A DNA stretch of 64,000 nucleotides from Streptomyces sulphureus DSM 40104 (GTDB taxonomy: Bacteria; Actinomycetota; Actinomycetes; Streptomycetales; Streptomycetaceae). Position 1 is the first letter of the stretch, and every line of letters starts with the position of its first letter. Shown here piece by piece: positions 8,978 through 18,397 of the stretch. The stretch spans positions 124,001 through 188,000 of the forward strand of contig NZ_KB905813.1 in assembly GCF_000381025.1 (NCBI RefSeq), read 5' to 3'. The position numbers were made by a program, and so were the translations under genes. Below the pieces are notes generated by a model. The model did not search any database. It saw nothing but the letters and a program-made list of their open reading frames with translations, and was not told the origin of the DNA.

Positions 8978-9720
8978 GGGGAGGGTTCGGATTTCTCTGC
9001 GTCGCGATACGGGCCTTCCTGCCGGATTCGGTGATCGCCTGCCGCATCGTTCCGCCCTCTCTGCCGTCGCTGTGATCCGCCCGATGGGACACGCGCACGG
9101 GCGCGGTCACGGTAGCAAGGGCCGCCCCGGCGGCTCACTGGGTTTTCACGGCGACCGTCAGCCGGTCGGCGAGAAGGGCGCCGACGCGCTCCGGGCTGAG
9201 GGGCCGGTCTCCGCGGACGGTGGGGGCACAAGGAGGCCGCAAGTCGCCGCGGCGGAAGCGGAGGCGGCCGTACCGCCCTCACGGATCGCCTCGTCGGTCG
9301 GCGGGGCAGGCCGAACCCGGCGCCGGCGGGTGCAGAGGGGGGCCACCACTCGCGTCGTCGGGTCGCTCCGGGACTACCGATGTCGACGACGGCCACATGC
9401 GCCCTCGTCGACGCGGCGCGACAGCTCCTCGGCCGTCGTGCCGCAATGCGCCCGGCTCCCGGGAGCACCGTCGTTGCGGGCGTGAGCGCCGGGTTGTTCG
9501 AGGACAGTGCGGCCCTGACGTCCGGTGGCGTCCGACAGCGGGAACTCCTGCCCACGGGGCGGTGCGGCACCGCCCTCCCGGCGAGCGCGTCGGAGAACTC
9601 CAGGACCGGAGCACGCTCCCTCCGGTCCCTCACCTCCCCGACGGACCCGGGGCCGCCGGGGAGCAGAGCGAACTCCCGTCAGCTCAGCGAAGGTGCGAGT
9701 TGCGACCGCGGAGCCCCGAC
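8978..9720. other. Long leader/intergenic region upstream of otrA
   Basis: About 740 bp with no recognisable gene. All frames give Arg/Pro-rich translations without family motifs. It must contain the otrA promoter and a leader that could hold attenuation control, but I see no convincing leader peptide or hairpin set. It also contains the 3' flank of the aminotransferase gene. Confidence 0.35.
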
Positions 9721-10842
9721 TCAGCGGACCGCCGCACTCCAGGCGGACTCCGCCGCCTGGACCGCGCCGGCCCCGTCGTCCGCGCGCCCCGACGCCCGCA
9801 CCGCGGTGGCGAGCGCGCGGACCGTGGCGAGGACGCGGTCCCGCTCGGCCGCGCGCCCGTAGTGGTTGATCCGCAGCACCTCGGGCGCGAGGTCGCCGGC
9901 CGTCGCCTGGACCGGGACCGAGCCGTCCGCCGCGAGCGCGGCGGCGGCGACCTCGCGCGCGTCCGTGCCCGCGGTGCGCACCGTCGTCGCCACGGGCGCG
10001 GCGTCCGCGTCGCGCACCACGTACGGCGAGAGCCCGGCGAGCTCCCGCACCGCCGCGCGGACCGCGGCCGAGGCCGCACGGTGCCGCCGCTGCGCGGCGT
10101 CGAGGCCCTCGCGCTCCACCCGGTCGACGGCCTGCTCCAGCGCGAGCATCTCCAACTGCGCCGGCGCGTGCGGCAGGGCGCTCCTGCCGCCGTCGAGCCA
10201 CCGCTTCCAGTCGAGGAGCGAGAGGTAGGAGCCGCGCGGCGCCCGCGGGTTGGCGGCGATCCGCTCCCAGGCGCGCTCGCTCACCGAGACGGCGGAGACA
10301 CCGGCAGGACCCGCGAGCGCCTTCTGCCCGCCGACGACGCACAGGTCCACTCCCCACTCGTCGGTGAGCAGCGGCTCCGCTCCGACCGAGGCGACCGCGT
10401 CGACCATCAGCAGCGCCCCGTGCTCCCGCACGACCTCGCCGATCTCCGCGACCGGGTTGGTGTTCCCCGTCGCCGCCTCCGCGTGCACCAGGCACACCAG
10501 CTCCGTCGACGGGTGCGCGCGCAGCGCCTCCGCGACGCGCTCCGCCGTCATCGCCCCCGTGAATTCCGCCTGCAGGTCCACGACTCGAGAGCCGCCGGAG
10601 CGCAGCCACCCCGAAAACGTCTCCCCGTACGGCCCCGTGACCACGTTGAGCGCCGTCGCCCCTTCGTGCGCAGCCCCGCGGATCGCCGCCTCCAACGGCA
10701 GCAGCGCCTCGCCCTGCATCACCACGACGTCGGCGCGCGTCCGCAGCAGCGCCGCGACCTTGTCCGCGATGCGCGCGAAGTGCCCGGCGCCGAGCGGCGG
10801 GAGGTCGAGCAGCTCCGGTGTGGTTCCGTCCTGGACAGTCAT
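9721..10842 (-). CDS. Pyridoxal-phosphate aminotransferase, class V family
   Basis: A 373-residue fold-type I PLP enzyme resembling alanine-glyoxylate/serine-pyruvate aminotransferases. The Schiff-base lysine is in VVGGQKALAGPAG (about 188-200), the PLP-binding aspartate in LLMVDAVASVGAEPL, and the cofactor-phosphate region in HAEAATGNTNP. The final RINHYGR is the family's conserved C-terminal substrate-binding arginine segment. The start ATG at 10842 follows GGAAGGG. The gene is divergent from the small membrane protein at 11003. The amino donor and acceptor cannot be told from the sequence. Confidence 0.9.
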   Translation of the reverse strand: MTVQDGTTPELLDLPPLGAGHFARIADKVAALLRTRADVVVMQGEALLPLEAAIRGAAHEGATALNVVTGPYGETFSGWLRSGGSRVVDLQAEFTGAMTAERVAEALRAHPSTELVCLVHAEAATGNTNPVAEIGEVVREHGALLMVDAVASVGAEPLLTDEWGVDLCVVGGQKALAGPAGVSAVSVSERAWERIAANPRAPRGSYLSLLDWKRWLDGGRSALPHAPAQLEMLALEQAVDRVEREGLDAAQRRHRAASAAVRAAVRELAGLSPYVVRDADAAPVATTVRTAGTDAREVAAAALAADGSVPVQATAGDLAPEVLRINHYGRAAERDRVLATVRALATAVRASGRADDGAGAVQAAESAWSAAVR

Positions 10843-11002
10843 GGCCTGGCCCTTCCGCGGTCCCCTCGCCTGCGCGAGGCGTTTCGCCAACAGACTCTAC
10901 GGAGGAGCCCTCAGCCGTCGGGCGCGGGGTCGCGGGCCGGCGGGCGCCCCGCTACCGTCGGGGAGAGGCCGCCCTGCTCCGTGGCGGTCGTGGAGGTTCG
11001 GT

Positions 11003-11461
11003 ATGGGACTGTTCCCCGAACTGCGCGACGTGGCCCCCCGCCTCGCCACGGGCGCGTTCATCCTCAACTCGGGCGTGGGCAAGCTGCAGGCGGATGAGGA
11101 GACCGCCGCAGGACTCCACGCCACCGCGAGCACGGCGTACCCCTTCCTCGGCGACATGGAGCCGGCGAAGTTCGGCCGCTGCCTCGCCTTCGGGGAAGTG
11201 GCGGTCGGCAGCGTCCTCCTCGCACCGTTCGTCCCCACGAAGGTGGCGGGTGTCGCGCTCACCGGGTTCTCCGCCGCACTCCTCGGGCTCTACCTGCGGC
11301 TGCCCGGGATGCGCGAGCCCGGCAGCCTCCGCCCGACGCAGGACGGCACCCCGCTCGCCAAGGACTCCTGGCTCCTCGGCATCGGCGTCGGCTTCCTCTG
11401 CGCCGGCAGCCGCAGCGGTCCGGCGCGGCGCGGCAAGCGCCGCTGCAAGCGCGGACGTTGA
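11003..11461 (+). CDS. Small membrane protein, DoxX-like
   Basis: A 152-residue protein with three or four hydrophobic stretches (about 12-25, 55-75, 78-95 and 120-135) and a strongly basic tail rich in Arg and Lys. The early sequence ATGAFILNSGVGKLQ resembles DoxX/DoxD-like membrane proteins. ATG at 11003 follows TGGAGG at 6 nt. It is convergent with the ferritin-like gene, with a perfect hairpin between them. Function is unknown. Confidence 0.75.
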   Translation: MGLFPELRDVAPRLATGAFILNSGVGKLQADEETAAGLHATASTAYPFLGDMEPAKFGRCLAFGEVAVGSVLLAPFVPTKVAGVALTGFSAALLGLYLRLPGMREPGSLRPTQDGTPLAKDSWLLGIGVGFLCAGSRSGPARRGKRRCKRGR

Positions 11462-11491
11462 CGCCGGCGGGGGTCGGGACCCCCGCCGGCG
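11462..11491. terminator. Perfect 14-bp hairpin, bidirectional terminator
   Basis: The arms CGCCGGCGGGGGTC and GACCCCCGCCGGCG are separated by only GG and fill the 39-bp gap between two convergent genes. There is no U-tract, which is common for Streptomyces terminators. Confidence 0.8.
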
Positions 11492-11500
11492 CACGGGGAC

Positions 11501-12034
11501 TCAGCCCCCGATGAGGTCGAGCAGGTCGTCCGCGTGGTCCTCCTCCTCTTCGAGGATCTTCTCCATCACGCGCCGGCTCGTGGGGTCGCGGTCGGAGAGC
11601 CACCTGATGATCTCCTGGTACGTGGAGATCACGATCCGCTCCGCCAGCAGGTTGTCCTTGAGCATCTGCTTCAGGTCCCCGTCGGGCGGTGCCGTGTAGT
11701 CGGTCTGGGTGCGCTGCTGCAGCGTCTGCGGATCGAAGTCCGGGTCGCCGCCGAGCTGCGAGATGCGCTCGGCCGCCATCAGCGCGTGGTTGAGCTCCTC
11801 CTTGGCGTGCTCGGTGAACTCGTCCGAGACCTGCGCCCTGTCGATCCCGGTGGCCACGATGGCGTGCCGCGTGTACCGCAGCCAGCAGACGACCTCGGTC
11901 GCCAGCACCTCGTTGAGCACCTGGATGACGCGGTCCTTGTCGCTCCCGTACGTCTGCGTGACGGGGCCCTCGTCCATCTTCTTCCGCGCCTCGTCGCGGA
12001 TTCTGCTCACGTCGACCACGAAGTCGTCGGTCAC
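11501..12034 (-). CDS. Ferritin-like (bacterioferritin/Dps-type) diiron protein
   Basis: A 177-residue all-helical protein. Diiron ligand motifs of the ferritin superfamily are visible: the first-helix Glu in VLATEVVCWLRYTRH, EHAKEELNHA (ExxH, about 85-95), and the third/fourth helix pair NLLAERIVISTYQE and ILEEEEDHADDLL (ExxH). These predict iron oxidation and storage or stress protection. The GTG start at 12034 has AAGGAG at about 7 nt; a longer start is possible but adds residues unlike the family. The gene stands alone between a hairpin and the glycosyltransferase. Confidence 0.85.
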   Translation of the reverse strand: MTDDFVVDVSRIRDEARKKMDEGPVTQTYGSDKDRVIQVLNEVLATEVVCWLRYTRHAIVATGIDRAQVSDEFTEHAKEELNHALMAAERISQLGGDPDFDPQTLQQRTQTDYTAPPDGDLKQMLKDNLLAERIVISTYQEIIRWLSDRDPTSRRVMEKILEEEEDHADDLLDLIGG

Positions 12035-12145
12035 CCTGTGCTCCTTTGCTCCGGCCTGCACGTGCCCCACCACCCGTTCCCCCGCAGCCGCCGCATGCTC
12101 CGCCTCTCGCCGAGCTGCACCGGTTTGCCGCACCGAGGACCGCTG

Positions 12146-13246
12146 CTACGTCCGCTCCGCAGCCCCCGCGAGCGCCTCCAACCTGCGCACCGCGTCGCCG
12201 CGGAAGAGGGCGCGACCGGCTGCGACGTACGGGGCACGCGCCGAGGACGACCGCGCGAGCCGTCCGACGGTGGCGCCCGGCTCGCCGGGGCCCTCGGCGC
12301 GGGCGCAGAGTCCGGCCGCCGTCATCGCACGCATCCCCTCGGCCCCGTGCCCCGGGAGCGGGCGGTGGCCCACCACGGGGACGCCCGCCGCGAGCGCCTG
12401 CACGGCCGTCTGGCCCGCGGCGTTGTCGACGAGCACCCGGACCTCCGCCATCAGCTCCGGCAGGTCTCCCACCCAGCCCAGCGGGAGCAGCCCCGGCTCA
12501 CGCGCCGCCTGCCGCTTGAGCCGCTCGTCGCGTCCGCAGAGCAGCACGGGCAGGCAGCCGGCGGCGGTCAACTGCCCCGTCGTCGCCCGTACGTCGCCGC
12601 CCACACCCCAGGCACCGGTCGAGAGGAGGACGGCGGGCCGGCCCCGCCCCGCCTCCTGCAGCCGGGCCTGCCAGTGCCCTTGCGGGTCCCGCGCCCTGAA
12701 GAAACCGTGCGGCACCACGGGGCCCGTCGTCTCGGCGGGGGTGCCGAGCGCGCCGTGCACCGCGTCGGCCGCCTGCCGGGTGACGCACAGGTAGAGGTCG
12801 TTGCCCGGATGGAGCCACCCGCGGTGCACGGCGAAGTCGACGAGGAAGACAGCGGTCGGCACCCCCAGCGCACCGCGGCCGCGCAGCCGCCCGACGACTT
12901 GGGCGGCCAGATGGAACGTCGCCACGACCACGTCGGGCCGCTCCTCCGCGACGAGGCGCAGCAACCCCCGCTCGGCGAGCGCCGCCAGCGGGCCCGCTCC
13001 GGGCCGCGGCCCGCGCCCGGGCGCGAGGAATCCCGCGTAGACGGCGCCGTAGAGCCGGGGCGCGTGCCGCAGCGTCGCGCGGTACCCGCTGCGGAGCGCG
13101 CTGCCGGTGCCGGCGGGGAGGAGGCCGAGGACGTCGCGGACCTCCGCCGCGTGGCCGCGCTCCCGCAGCCGCAGCGCGAGCTCACCGGCGACGGCGTCGT
13201 GGCCGGCCCCCATGCTGGCGCTCAGAAGCAGGAAGCGGCACGGCAT
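12146..13246 (-). CDS. MGDG synthase/processive diacylglycerol glycosyltransferase-like protein
   Basis: A 366-residue GT-B glycosyltransferase of the group that includes monogalactosyldiacylglycerol synthase and MurG. The N-terminal LLLSASMGAGHDAVAGEL (about 6-23) is the family's signature, with the GAGH acceptor/phosphate loop. The C-terminal half has the nucleotide-sugar region VDNAAGQTAVQALAAGVPVV (about 284-303). No signal peptide is seen; these enzymes act at the inner face of the membrane. ATG at 13246 follows GGAGGGAGG. Likely role: glycolipid synthesis; the sugar and acceptor are not determined. Confidence 0.85.
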   Translation of the reverse strand: MPCRFLLLSASMGAGHDAVAGELALRLRERGHAAEVRDVLGLLPAGTGSALRSGYRATLRHAPRLYGAVYAGFLAPGRGPRPGAGPLAALAERGLLRLVAEERPDVVVATFHLAAQVVGRLRGRGALGVPTAVFLVDFAVHRGWLHPGNDLYLCVTRQAADAVHGALGTPAETTGPVVPHGFFRARDPQGHWQARLQEAGRGRPAVLLSTGAWGVGGDVRATTGQLTAAGCLPVLLCGRDERLKRQAAREPGLLPLGWVGDLPELMAEVRVLVDNAAGQTAVQALAAGVPVVGHRPLPGHGAEGMRAMTAAGLCARAEGPGEPGATVGRLARSSSARAPYVAAGRALFRGDAVRRLEALAGAAERT

Positions 13247-13435
13247 GCGGGCCTCCCTCCTACCGATCAGGCGTAGCCTCCACTATCCCGCCCCCGACCG
13301 TTCCCCACCCGCCCCCGGCCTGGGGCCGAACGGATGGTTCGCGCACCTGCACCGCGCCGGTACGGACGCGCGGGCGGCACGGGTTGCCAGCATGCTGGGG
13401 TCCGGTACTCGCCTCGGTTCGTCAGGAGTGCGGCC

Positions 13436-14218
13436 ATGCCCAGCAGCCCCGAGAGCAGCACCGTCGGCCGCCCCCGGCAGCCCTCGGTCCTCATCACCGG
13501 GGCCTCCTCGGGGATCGGGACCGCCGTCGCCGAGCGGCTGGCGGCGCAGGGGCGTTGGCGCCTGCTCCTCAACGGACGCGACGAGCAGCGCCTCGACGAA
13601 CTCGCCGCGCGCACCGGTGGCGTCCCGCTCGCCGCCGACCTGACGAACCCCGACTCCCGCGCCCGTCTCGTCGACGCCGCCGAGGCGCACGGCGGCGTCG
13701 ACGCGCTCGTCGCCGGCGCGGGGGCGGGCTGGGCCGGGCGGTTCGACTCGATCTCCGGCGCGGAGATCGAGGAGGTCCTCGACGTCAACCTCGGTGCCGT
13801 CGTCCACCTCGTCCGCGGCGTGGTGCCGGGGATGCTGGAGCGCGGACGGGGGAGCGTCGTGCTGATCGGTTCGGTCGCGGGCTGCGTGGGGGTGCGGAAC
13901 GAGGCCGTGTACTCGGCGGCCAAGGGCGGGCTCGTCGCCTTCGCCGACAGCCTGCGGTACGAGGTGAGCGGTGACGGGGTGAGCGTCTCGCTCGTGATGC
14001 CGGGCGCCGTCGACACCCCCTTCTTCCGGCGGCGCGGGGTGCCTTACCACCGCAGCCGCCCGCGTCCCGTCGCGGCGGGGGACGTCGCGGCGGCGGTCTG
14101 CGAGGCGCTGCGCACCGGCCGGGCCGACATGTACGTGCCCCGGTGGCTCGGCATGCCGGCCCGGTTGCGGGGCGCCGCACCCGGCGTCTTCCGCTCGCTC
14201 GCCCAGCGTTTCGGATAG
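13436..14218 (+). CDS. Short-chain dehydrogenase/reductase
   Basis: A 260-residue classical SDR with an intact active site: TGASSGIG (22-29), serine in VVLIGSVAG (about 138-146) and YSAAKGG (about 156-162). The NNAG element is replaced by VAGAGAG, a modest variation. ATG at 13436 follows CAGGAG. It is followed 14 bp later by the DMT transporter, so a three-gene unit with transporter and deacetylase is likely. The substrate is unknown. Confidence 0.9.
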   Translation: MPSSPESSTVGRPRQPSVLITGASSGIGTAVAERLAAQGRWRLLLNGRDEQRLDELAARTGGVPLAADLTNPDSRARLVDAAEAHGGVDALVAGAGAGWAGRFDSISGAEIEEVLDVNLGAVVHLVRGVVPGMLERGRGSVVLIGSVAGCVGVRNEAVYSAAKGGLVAFADSLRYEVSGDGVSVSLVMPGAVDTPFFRRRGVPYHRSRPRPVAAGDVAAAVCEALRTGRADMYVPRWLGMPARLRGAAPGVFRSLAQRFG

Positions 14219-14232
14219 GGGAACTGCCGCCC

Positions 14233-15099
14233 GTGTGGGAAGTCGTCTCCGTCGCCTTCGCCGTGCTCGCCGCGCTGGGCAACGCCGTCGCCTCGGTGCT
14301 CCAGCGCCTCGGCGCAGCGCCGAAGCCGTCGACGCGGCGGGCCCTCGACTGGGCTCGGCACCTGCTGCGCGACCGGGTGTGGCTGGCGGGCGCCTGCGTC
14401 CTCGCGCTCTCCGGTGCGTCGCAGGCGGCGGCGCTCGCCACGGGTCGGCTCGCCGTCGTGCAGCCGGTGATGACGACGGAGCTGCCGTTCACGCTCGTCG
14501 TCGGGAGCCTGCTCTTCCGCAGCAGGCCCGACCGGCGTACGTGGCTGGCCTTCGCCGCGATGACCGCGGGCCTCGCCGCGCTGCTGTGGATGGTGCGGCC
14601 CTCGCACGGCGTTCCCTCGGTGCCGGGGGAGCGGTGGCTGATCGTCGGGGCGGGGGCCTGTGTGGCGATCGCCGTGCTCTCCGCCGTGGCGACGCAGTTG
14701 CCCTCGGCGCCGAAGGCCGCCGTGCTCGGTTCCGCGACCGCCGTCGCCTTCGCGCTGACGGCCGCGCTGATGAAGGACGCGACGGGGCGGATCAACGACG
14801 GCTGGGGCGCGCTCTTCACCGCGTGGCAGACGTACACGGTCGCCGCCGTCGGCCTCTTCGGTTTCCTGATGCTCCAGTTGACCTTCCGGGCCGGGACGCT
14901 CGTCGCCTCCCAACCCGCGCTCACGCTCGGTGACGCGTTCCTCAGCGTCGTCCTCGGCGCGCTGCTCTTCGAGGAACGCCTCACCCTGGGGGTGTGGGTC
15001 CTGCCCGAGATCGCCGCGCTCGCCCTCATCAGCTACGGCAGCTTCCAGCTCGCCCGAGCGCCGGCGGTCGCCGGACACACTCGGGAGGAGACATGGTGA
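14233..15099 (+). CDS. DMT (drug/metabolite transporter)-superfamily membrane protein
   Basis: A 288-residue protein with nine or ten hydrophobic helices in two EamA-like halves. Examples are VVSVAFAVLAALGNAVASVL at the N-terminus, LPFTLVVGSLLF near 95, and a C-terminal repeat with LGDAFLSVVLGALLFEERL and ALALISYGSFQLA. The GTG start at 14233 follows GGGGAA. It ends 7 bp inside the deacetylase gene, so the two are coupled. Substrate unknown. Confidence 0.85.
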   Translation: MWEVVSVAFAVLAALGNAVASVLQRLGAAPKPSTRRALDWARHLLRDRVWLAGACVLALSGASQAAALATGRLAVVQPVMTTELPFTLVVGSLLFRSRPDRRTWLAFAAMTAGLAALLWMVRPSHGVPSVPGERWLIVGAGACVAIAVLSAVATQLPSAPKAAVLGSATAVAFALTAALMKDATGRINDGWGALFTAWQTYTVAAVGLFGFLMLQLTFRAGTLVASQPALTLGDAFLSVVLGALLFEERLTLGVWVLPEIAALALISYGSFQLARAPAVAGHTREETW

Positions 15100-15875
15100 A
15101 CCGCTGCGCGGCGGCCGCGGTGGCTGCCGCCTCGGCCGGCGCCCTGTGGCACATAGGCCCCGCCGCCACCTGGCTGCCGCAGGTGCGGGAGCGGTTCGCG
15201 CCCGGGCTCGACGGGCGCGGGTCCCCCGGCCACATAGCCCTCACCTTCGACGACGGCCCCGACCCCGACACCACCCCCCGCTTCCTCGACGCCCTCGACC
15301 GCCTCGGGGTCCGCGCCACCTTCTTCGTCCTCGGAGAGCGCCTCCTGGACGACCGCAGGCTCGCCCGCGGCATGCTCGACGCCGGGCACGAACTCGGCGT
15401 CCACGGCTGGAGCCACCAGAAGCCGTGGTTCCCCGAGCCGCACCGCGAGGCGGCCGACCTGGCGCGCACCGCGGACGCGATCAGCGACCTCGGCGCCGCC
15501 CCGCCCACCTGGTACCGGCCGCCGTACGGCATCCTCACGGCCGGTCGACGGCGTGCGGCGGCGCGGGCCCGGCTGCGCCCCGTGCTGTGGACCGCGTGGG
15601 GGCGCGACTGGCGGCCGGCCGCCGACCGGCGCAGTGTCCTCGCCGACCTCTCCCGCCGGCTCACCGGGGGCGCGACGGTCCTCCTCCACGACAGCGACTA
15701 CACCAGCACCCCCGGCTCCTGGCGCACGACGCTCGACGCGCTGCCCGACCTCGTCTCCTGGTGCCGGGCGGCGGGGTGGCGGGTGGGCACCCTGGGGGAC
15801 CACGGAGTGGGACGAACGAGAACTGCTGTGCAGGAGACGGCAGTTGAGGAAGGGCGGGACCTCGGGACGCCGTGA
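15093..15875 (+). CDS. Polysaccharide deacetylase (NodB homology domain), secreted or membrane-anchored
   Basis: A 260-residue protein with an uncleaved or weak N-terminal signal (AAAAVAAASAGALW). A NodB domain contains TFDDGPD (51-57), the metal-binding HGWSH (about 104-108), the RPPYG motif and VLLHDS near the C-terminus. These CE4 enzymes remove acetyl groups from peptidoglycan or related sugars with a divalent metal. The start overlaps the transporter stop and has GGGAGGAG upstream. The residues after about 240 are polar and look like a disordered tail. Confidence 0.88.
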   Translation: MVNRCAAAAVAAASAGALWHIGPAATWLPQVRERFAPGLDGRGSPGHIALTFDDGPDPDTTPRFLDALDRLGVRATFFVLGERLLDDRRLARGMLDAGHELGVHGWSHQKPWFPEPHREAADLARTADAISDLGAAPPTWYRPPYGILTAGRRRAAARARLRPVLWTAWGRDWRPAADRRSVLADLSRRLTGGATVLLHDSDYTSTPGSWRTTLDALPDLVSWCRAAGWRVGTLGDHGVGRTRTAVQETAVEEGRDLGTP

Positions 15876-16044
15876 TCCGCGCCGGGACGTCCGCGCGGCC
15901 CGCCGGGAAGAGTTGGCGACTCGTTCCGCGCGACGCCCGAATCGCCGGGCTCGGCGTCGAGTCGGGGAGCGGCGGTCGGCCACTGGGCGGGCGTCTCCGC
16001 AACACGCCTGCCGAGGCGGCCGGTTGCCCCGGTTGGTCGGGTCG

Positions 16045-16818
16045 TCAGAGGACGAGCCCCAAAACGACGAGCGCCACCCCCGCGATCCCGGCCACCCCCG
16101 TGCCGATGCCGAAGCCCATCACCTTGCGGTTCCCACTGCGGACCAACTCCGCCTGCGTCCGGGTCGACATGAGGAAGACGCCGCTCTCGGCAGGCTCGCC
16201 CAGCGACAGCCGCCCACTCGCATCGGCGGCCTCGCCGTGCACGAAGAGCCGGACACCGGGGCGGACGACCCACTCCTCCTTCCGGAAGCCGATGGTCCCG
16301 CCGCCGCCGAGGCCGACGGAGACGGGGCCGATGGTGATCCGGTTGCCGCGGCCGGTGTGCGGCTCGAAGGTGTCGAGTATCTTCTCGGCGCGGTCCACCT
16401 GCTTGTCACCGGGGCGGACGACCATCCGGCCCGTCGCGTCCTCCACGAAGAAAGCGGTGGGGCTGGAGTGGTCGGAGACCACGTCGTTCCGGGTCCTGCG
16501 ACGCCGGTTGCCGTTGCTGTCGCGGTACGTCTCCTCGTATCTGCGGGTGATGCGGTGCCGGTGCCAGACGCACTCCACCTCGCTCAACTCCGAGCGCAGC
16601 ACGCCGTCCTTGTGGGCCCGCGCGGAGCCGACGACCTCGCACGGCTGCCGGAAGTGGCCCGGGCCCGCCGCCTCCGCCGCGGCCTCGTGCAGCGCCTTCA
16701 CGTCCTTCACCGCCAGCGTCTCGACCCTCTCCAGGGCCCCCGTGCGCACGTCCGCCCGCTTCGCGAAGTACCCGCAGACCACAGCCACCGCAACGGCGAA
16801 GAGTCCTACCCAGAGCAC
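16045..16818 (-). CDS. GIDE/MUL1-like (E3 ubiquitin ligase family domain) membrane protein
   Basis: A 257-residue protein with an N-terminal transmembrane helix (WVGLFAVAVAVVCGYF), a long soluble domain and a C-terminal hydrophobic hairpin (FGIGTGVAGIAGVALVVLGL). The middle domain, with CEVVGSARAHKDGVLRSELS, CVWHRHRITRRYEE and FFVEDATGRMVVRP, matches the GIDE domain first defined in mitochondrial MUL1. Bacterial versions are common in actinomycetes and lack the RING finger. The GTG start follows GGGGGGAG. Function in bacteria is unknown. Confidence 0.82.
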   Translation of the reverse strand: MLWVGLFAVAVAVVCGYFAKRADVRTGALERVETLAVKDVKALHEAAAEAAGPGHFRQPCEVVGSARAHKDGVLRSELSEVECVWHRHRITRRYEETYRDSNGNRRRRTRNDVVSDHSSPTAFFVEDATGRMVVRPGDKQVDRAEKILDTFEPHTGRGNRITIGPVSVGLGGGGTIGFRKEEWVVRPGVRLFVHGEAADASGRLSLGEPAESGVFLMSTRTQAELVRSGNRKVMGFGIGTGVAGIAGVALVVLGLVL

Positions 16819-17075
16819 AGAACTCCCCCCAAGGTCTCTTTCCGAGCTGCCGACCCTATCTGCGGCGCCTTCGCCCGCGCGGGGGAGGGTTGGCGCTGGG
16901 GGGACACCCTGCGGGACACGGCCGGTGCGGCCCGGTGCCGTGTTCCCGCGTCAGCGCGACGAACAGCAGTGGGAACCCTTCTGGGCGCCACGGCTCCAAG
17001 TTGACGCACCGCCCGACGGGAGGTTCCCCACGGTGCCCTGCTGTCGCTCCGGAAGACCGTCCGGCGCGGGCCGCC

Positions 17076-18104
17076 TTACTGCTGGGCGGGCACGAGGTAC
17101 GGGAAGCGGTCGCTGCGCTGGCGTGCGGCGGCGGACGGCTTGAGGCCGGCGGGCACGGCTGTACCGGTCACCAGGCAGAGCATGGGCTCGGGGGTGTTGT
17201 CGGCCAGGGTGCGGCCGTTGGCGCCGGCGAAGCCGTAGCTCGCGGTGGTGCCGACGGTGTAGGAGAGCACGTCGGGAAAGAGCCGGTGGGCGACGATCCG
17301 GCCGTAGCCCTGCGGATCGCCGGAGGTCCCGGACGCCTTGACGACGGCGGCGACGCGGTCGGCGATGTGGTCGCCGTCCTCCGACAAGTCCCGGGAGGGA
17401 TGGCGGGTGTTGGCGGGATTGGAGAAGTCCGTGTCCTTCGGCCAGAAGATCGGCCACATCATGGGGTGACCACCGCGGTTGATCTGGCGCCAGCCGCCGG
17501 CGTCGGTCGCCAGCTTGGTCGCACACCACACGCCGATCTCGGCGCCGGAGCTCAGTGCCTCGTCGCCGTGGGGGATCTCCAGGACGATCGTGTTCACGGT
17601 CGTACCGGCGAAGGTGTTCTTCGCCTGGTCTGGGTCCCAGCCCGTCAGATCGACGGCCGTTCCCTTCTCGACCGCGCTGTTGACGAGGGACAGGAGAGAC
17701 AGGTCCATGTAGAAGGGGTCTTGGACGCGTCCCGCCCAGAGGCGGGCGCCGGAGGCCGTGGCGGTCTCGCCGGTGCGCCCCTCGAGGACCAGCTCTCCGT
17801 CGGCGTCGTCCTCACGGGCGGCCTGATCGGTGAGAACGTGCAGGCGCAGCGCCTGGGCGCCTTCGGCGTCGGGCTCGCTGAAAGAGATCCGGTAGGTCAG
17901 TGTCTCGAAGTCGGCGCCACCGAAGTGAATCTTGAACTCGTAGCGGGCCTCGGGGTGGAACCCCGGCTTCTGATGGACGCCCGTGATGTTGGAGTTGACG
18001 TCCATGACCAGCACGGTGCCGCTCTCACCGGGGAAGACGTACAGGTCGTCGATGAAGAGCTGGCCGTTCTTCGCCGCCTGCGGAGTGTCCAGATGATGTG
18101 ACAT
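17076..18104 (-). CDS. DUF4331 domain protein
   Basis: A 342-residue protein of the DUF4331 family. It begins MSHHLDTPQAAKNGQLFIDD and carries the family's VLVMDVNSN and PMMWPIFWP segments. No signal peptide is predicted, so it is probably cytoplasmic. ATG at 18104 is preceded by GAAGGAAGAGG, close to the start. The gene stands alone, 293 bp upstream of the end of the siderophore transporter operon. No function is established for the family. Confidence 0.83.
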   Translation of the reverse strand: MSHHLDTPQAAKNGQLFIDDLYVFPGESGTVLVMDVNSNITGVHQKPGFHPEARYEFKIHFGGADFETLTYRISFSEPDAEGAQALRLHVLTDQAAREDDADGELVLEGRTGETATASGARLWAGRVQDPFYMDLSLLSLVNSAVEKGTAVDLTGWDPDQAKNTFAGTTVNTIVLEIPHGDEALSSGAEIGVWCATKLATDAGGWRQINRGGHPMMWPIFWPKDTDFSNPANTRHPSRDLSEDGDHIADRVAAVVKASGTSGDPQGYGRIVAHRLFPDVLSYTVGTTASYGFAGANGRTLADNTPEPMLCLVTGTAVPAGLKPSAAARQRSDRFPYLVPAQQ

Positions 18105-18397
18105 GACCTCTTCCTTCTGCTCGAAAGGGTGGAACGTCGCCGTCACCCTATGACGCAGGACGATCACGGACGGTATCGACTCGGAGCGAGGAAGAGATCT
18201 CCGGTCGCCTTGCCGGCATGCTTCGCCGCCGTGATCGGTGCGCTCGTGCGGGGGCACGCCGTCAGCCCCGGGCGAGCGACGCGGTGGCGAGACCTCCCTC
18301 GTCCGCCCGACGCGGCAACTCCACCGGTGTCACGACGTGTTGACCGCCGCCCCGCTCAACGCGCCCCCGTACAAGCGGACTTGCCGCACCCGACGGC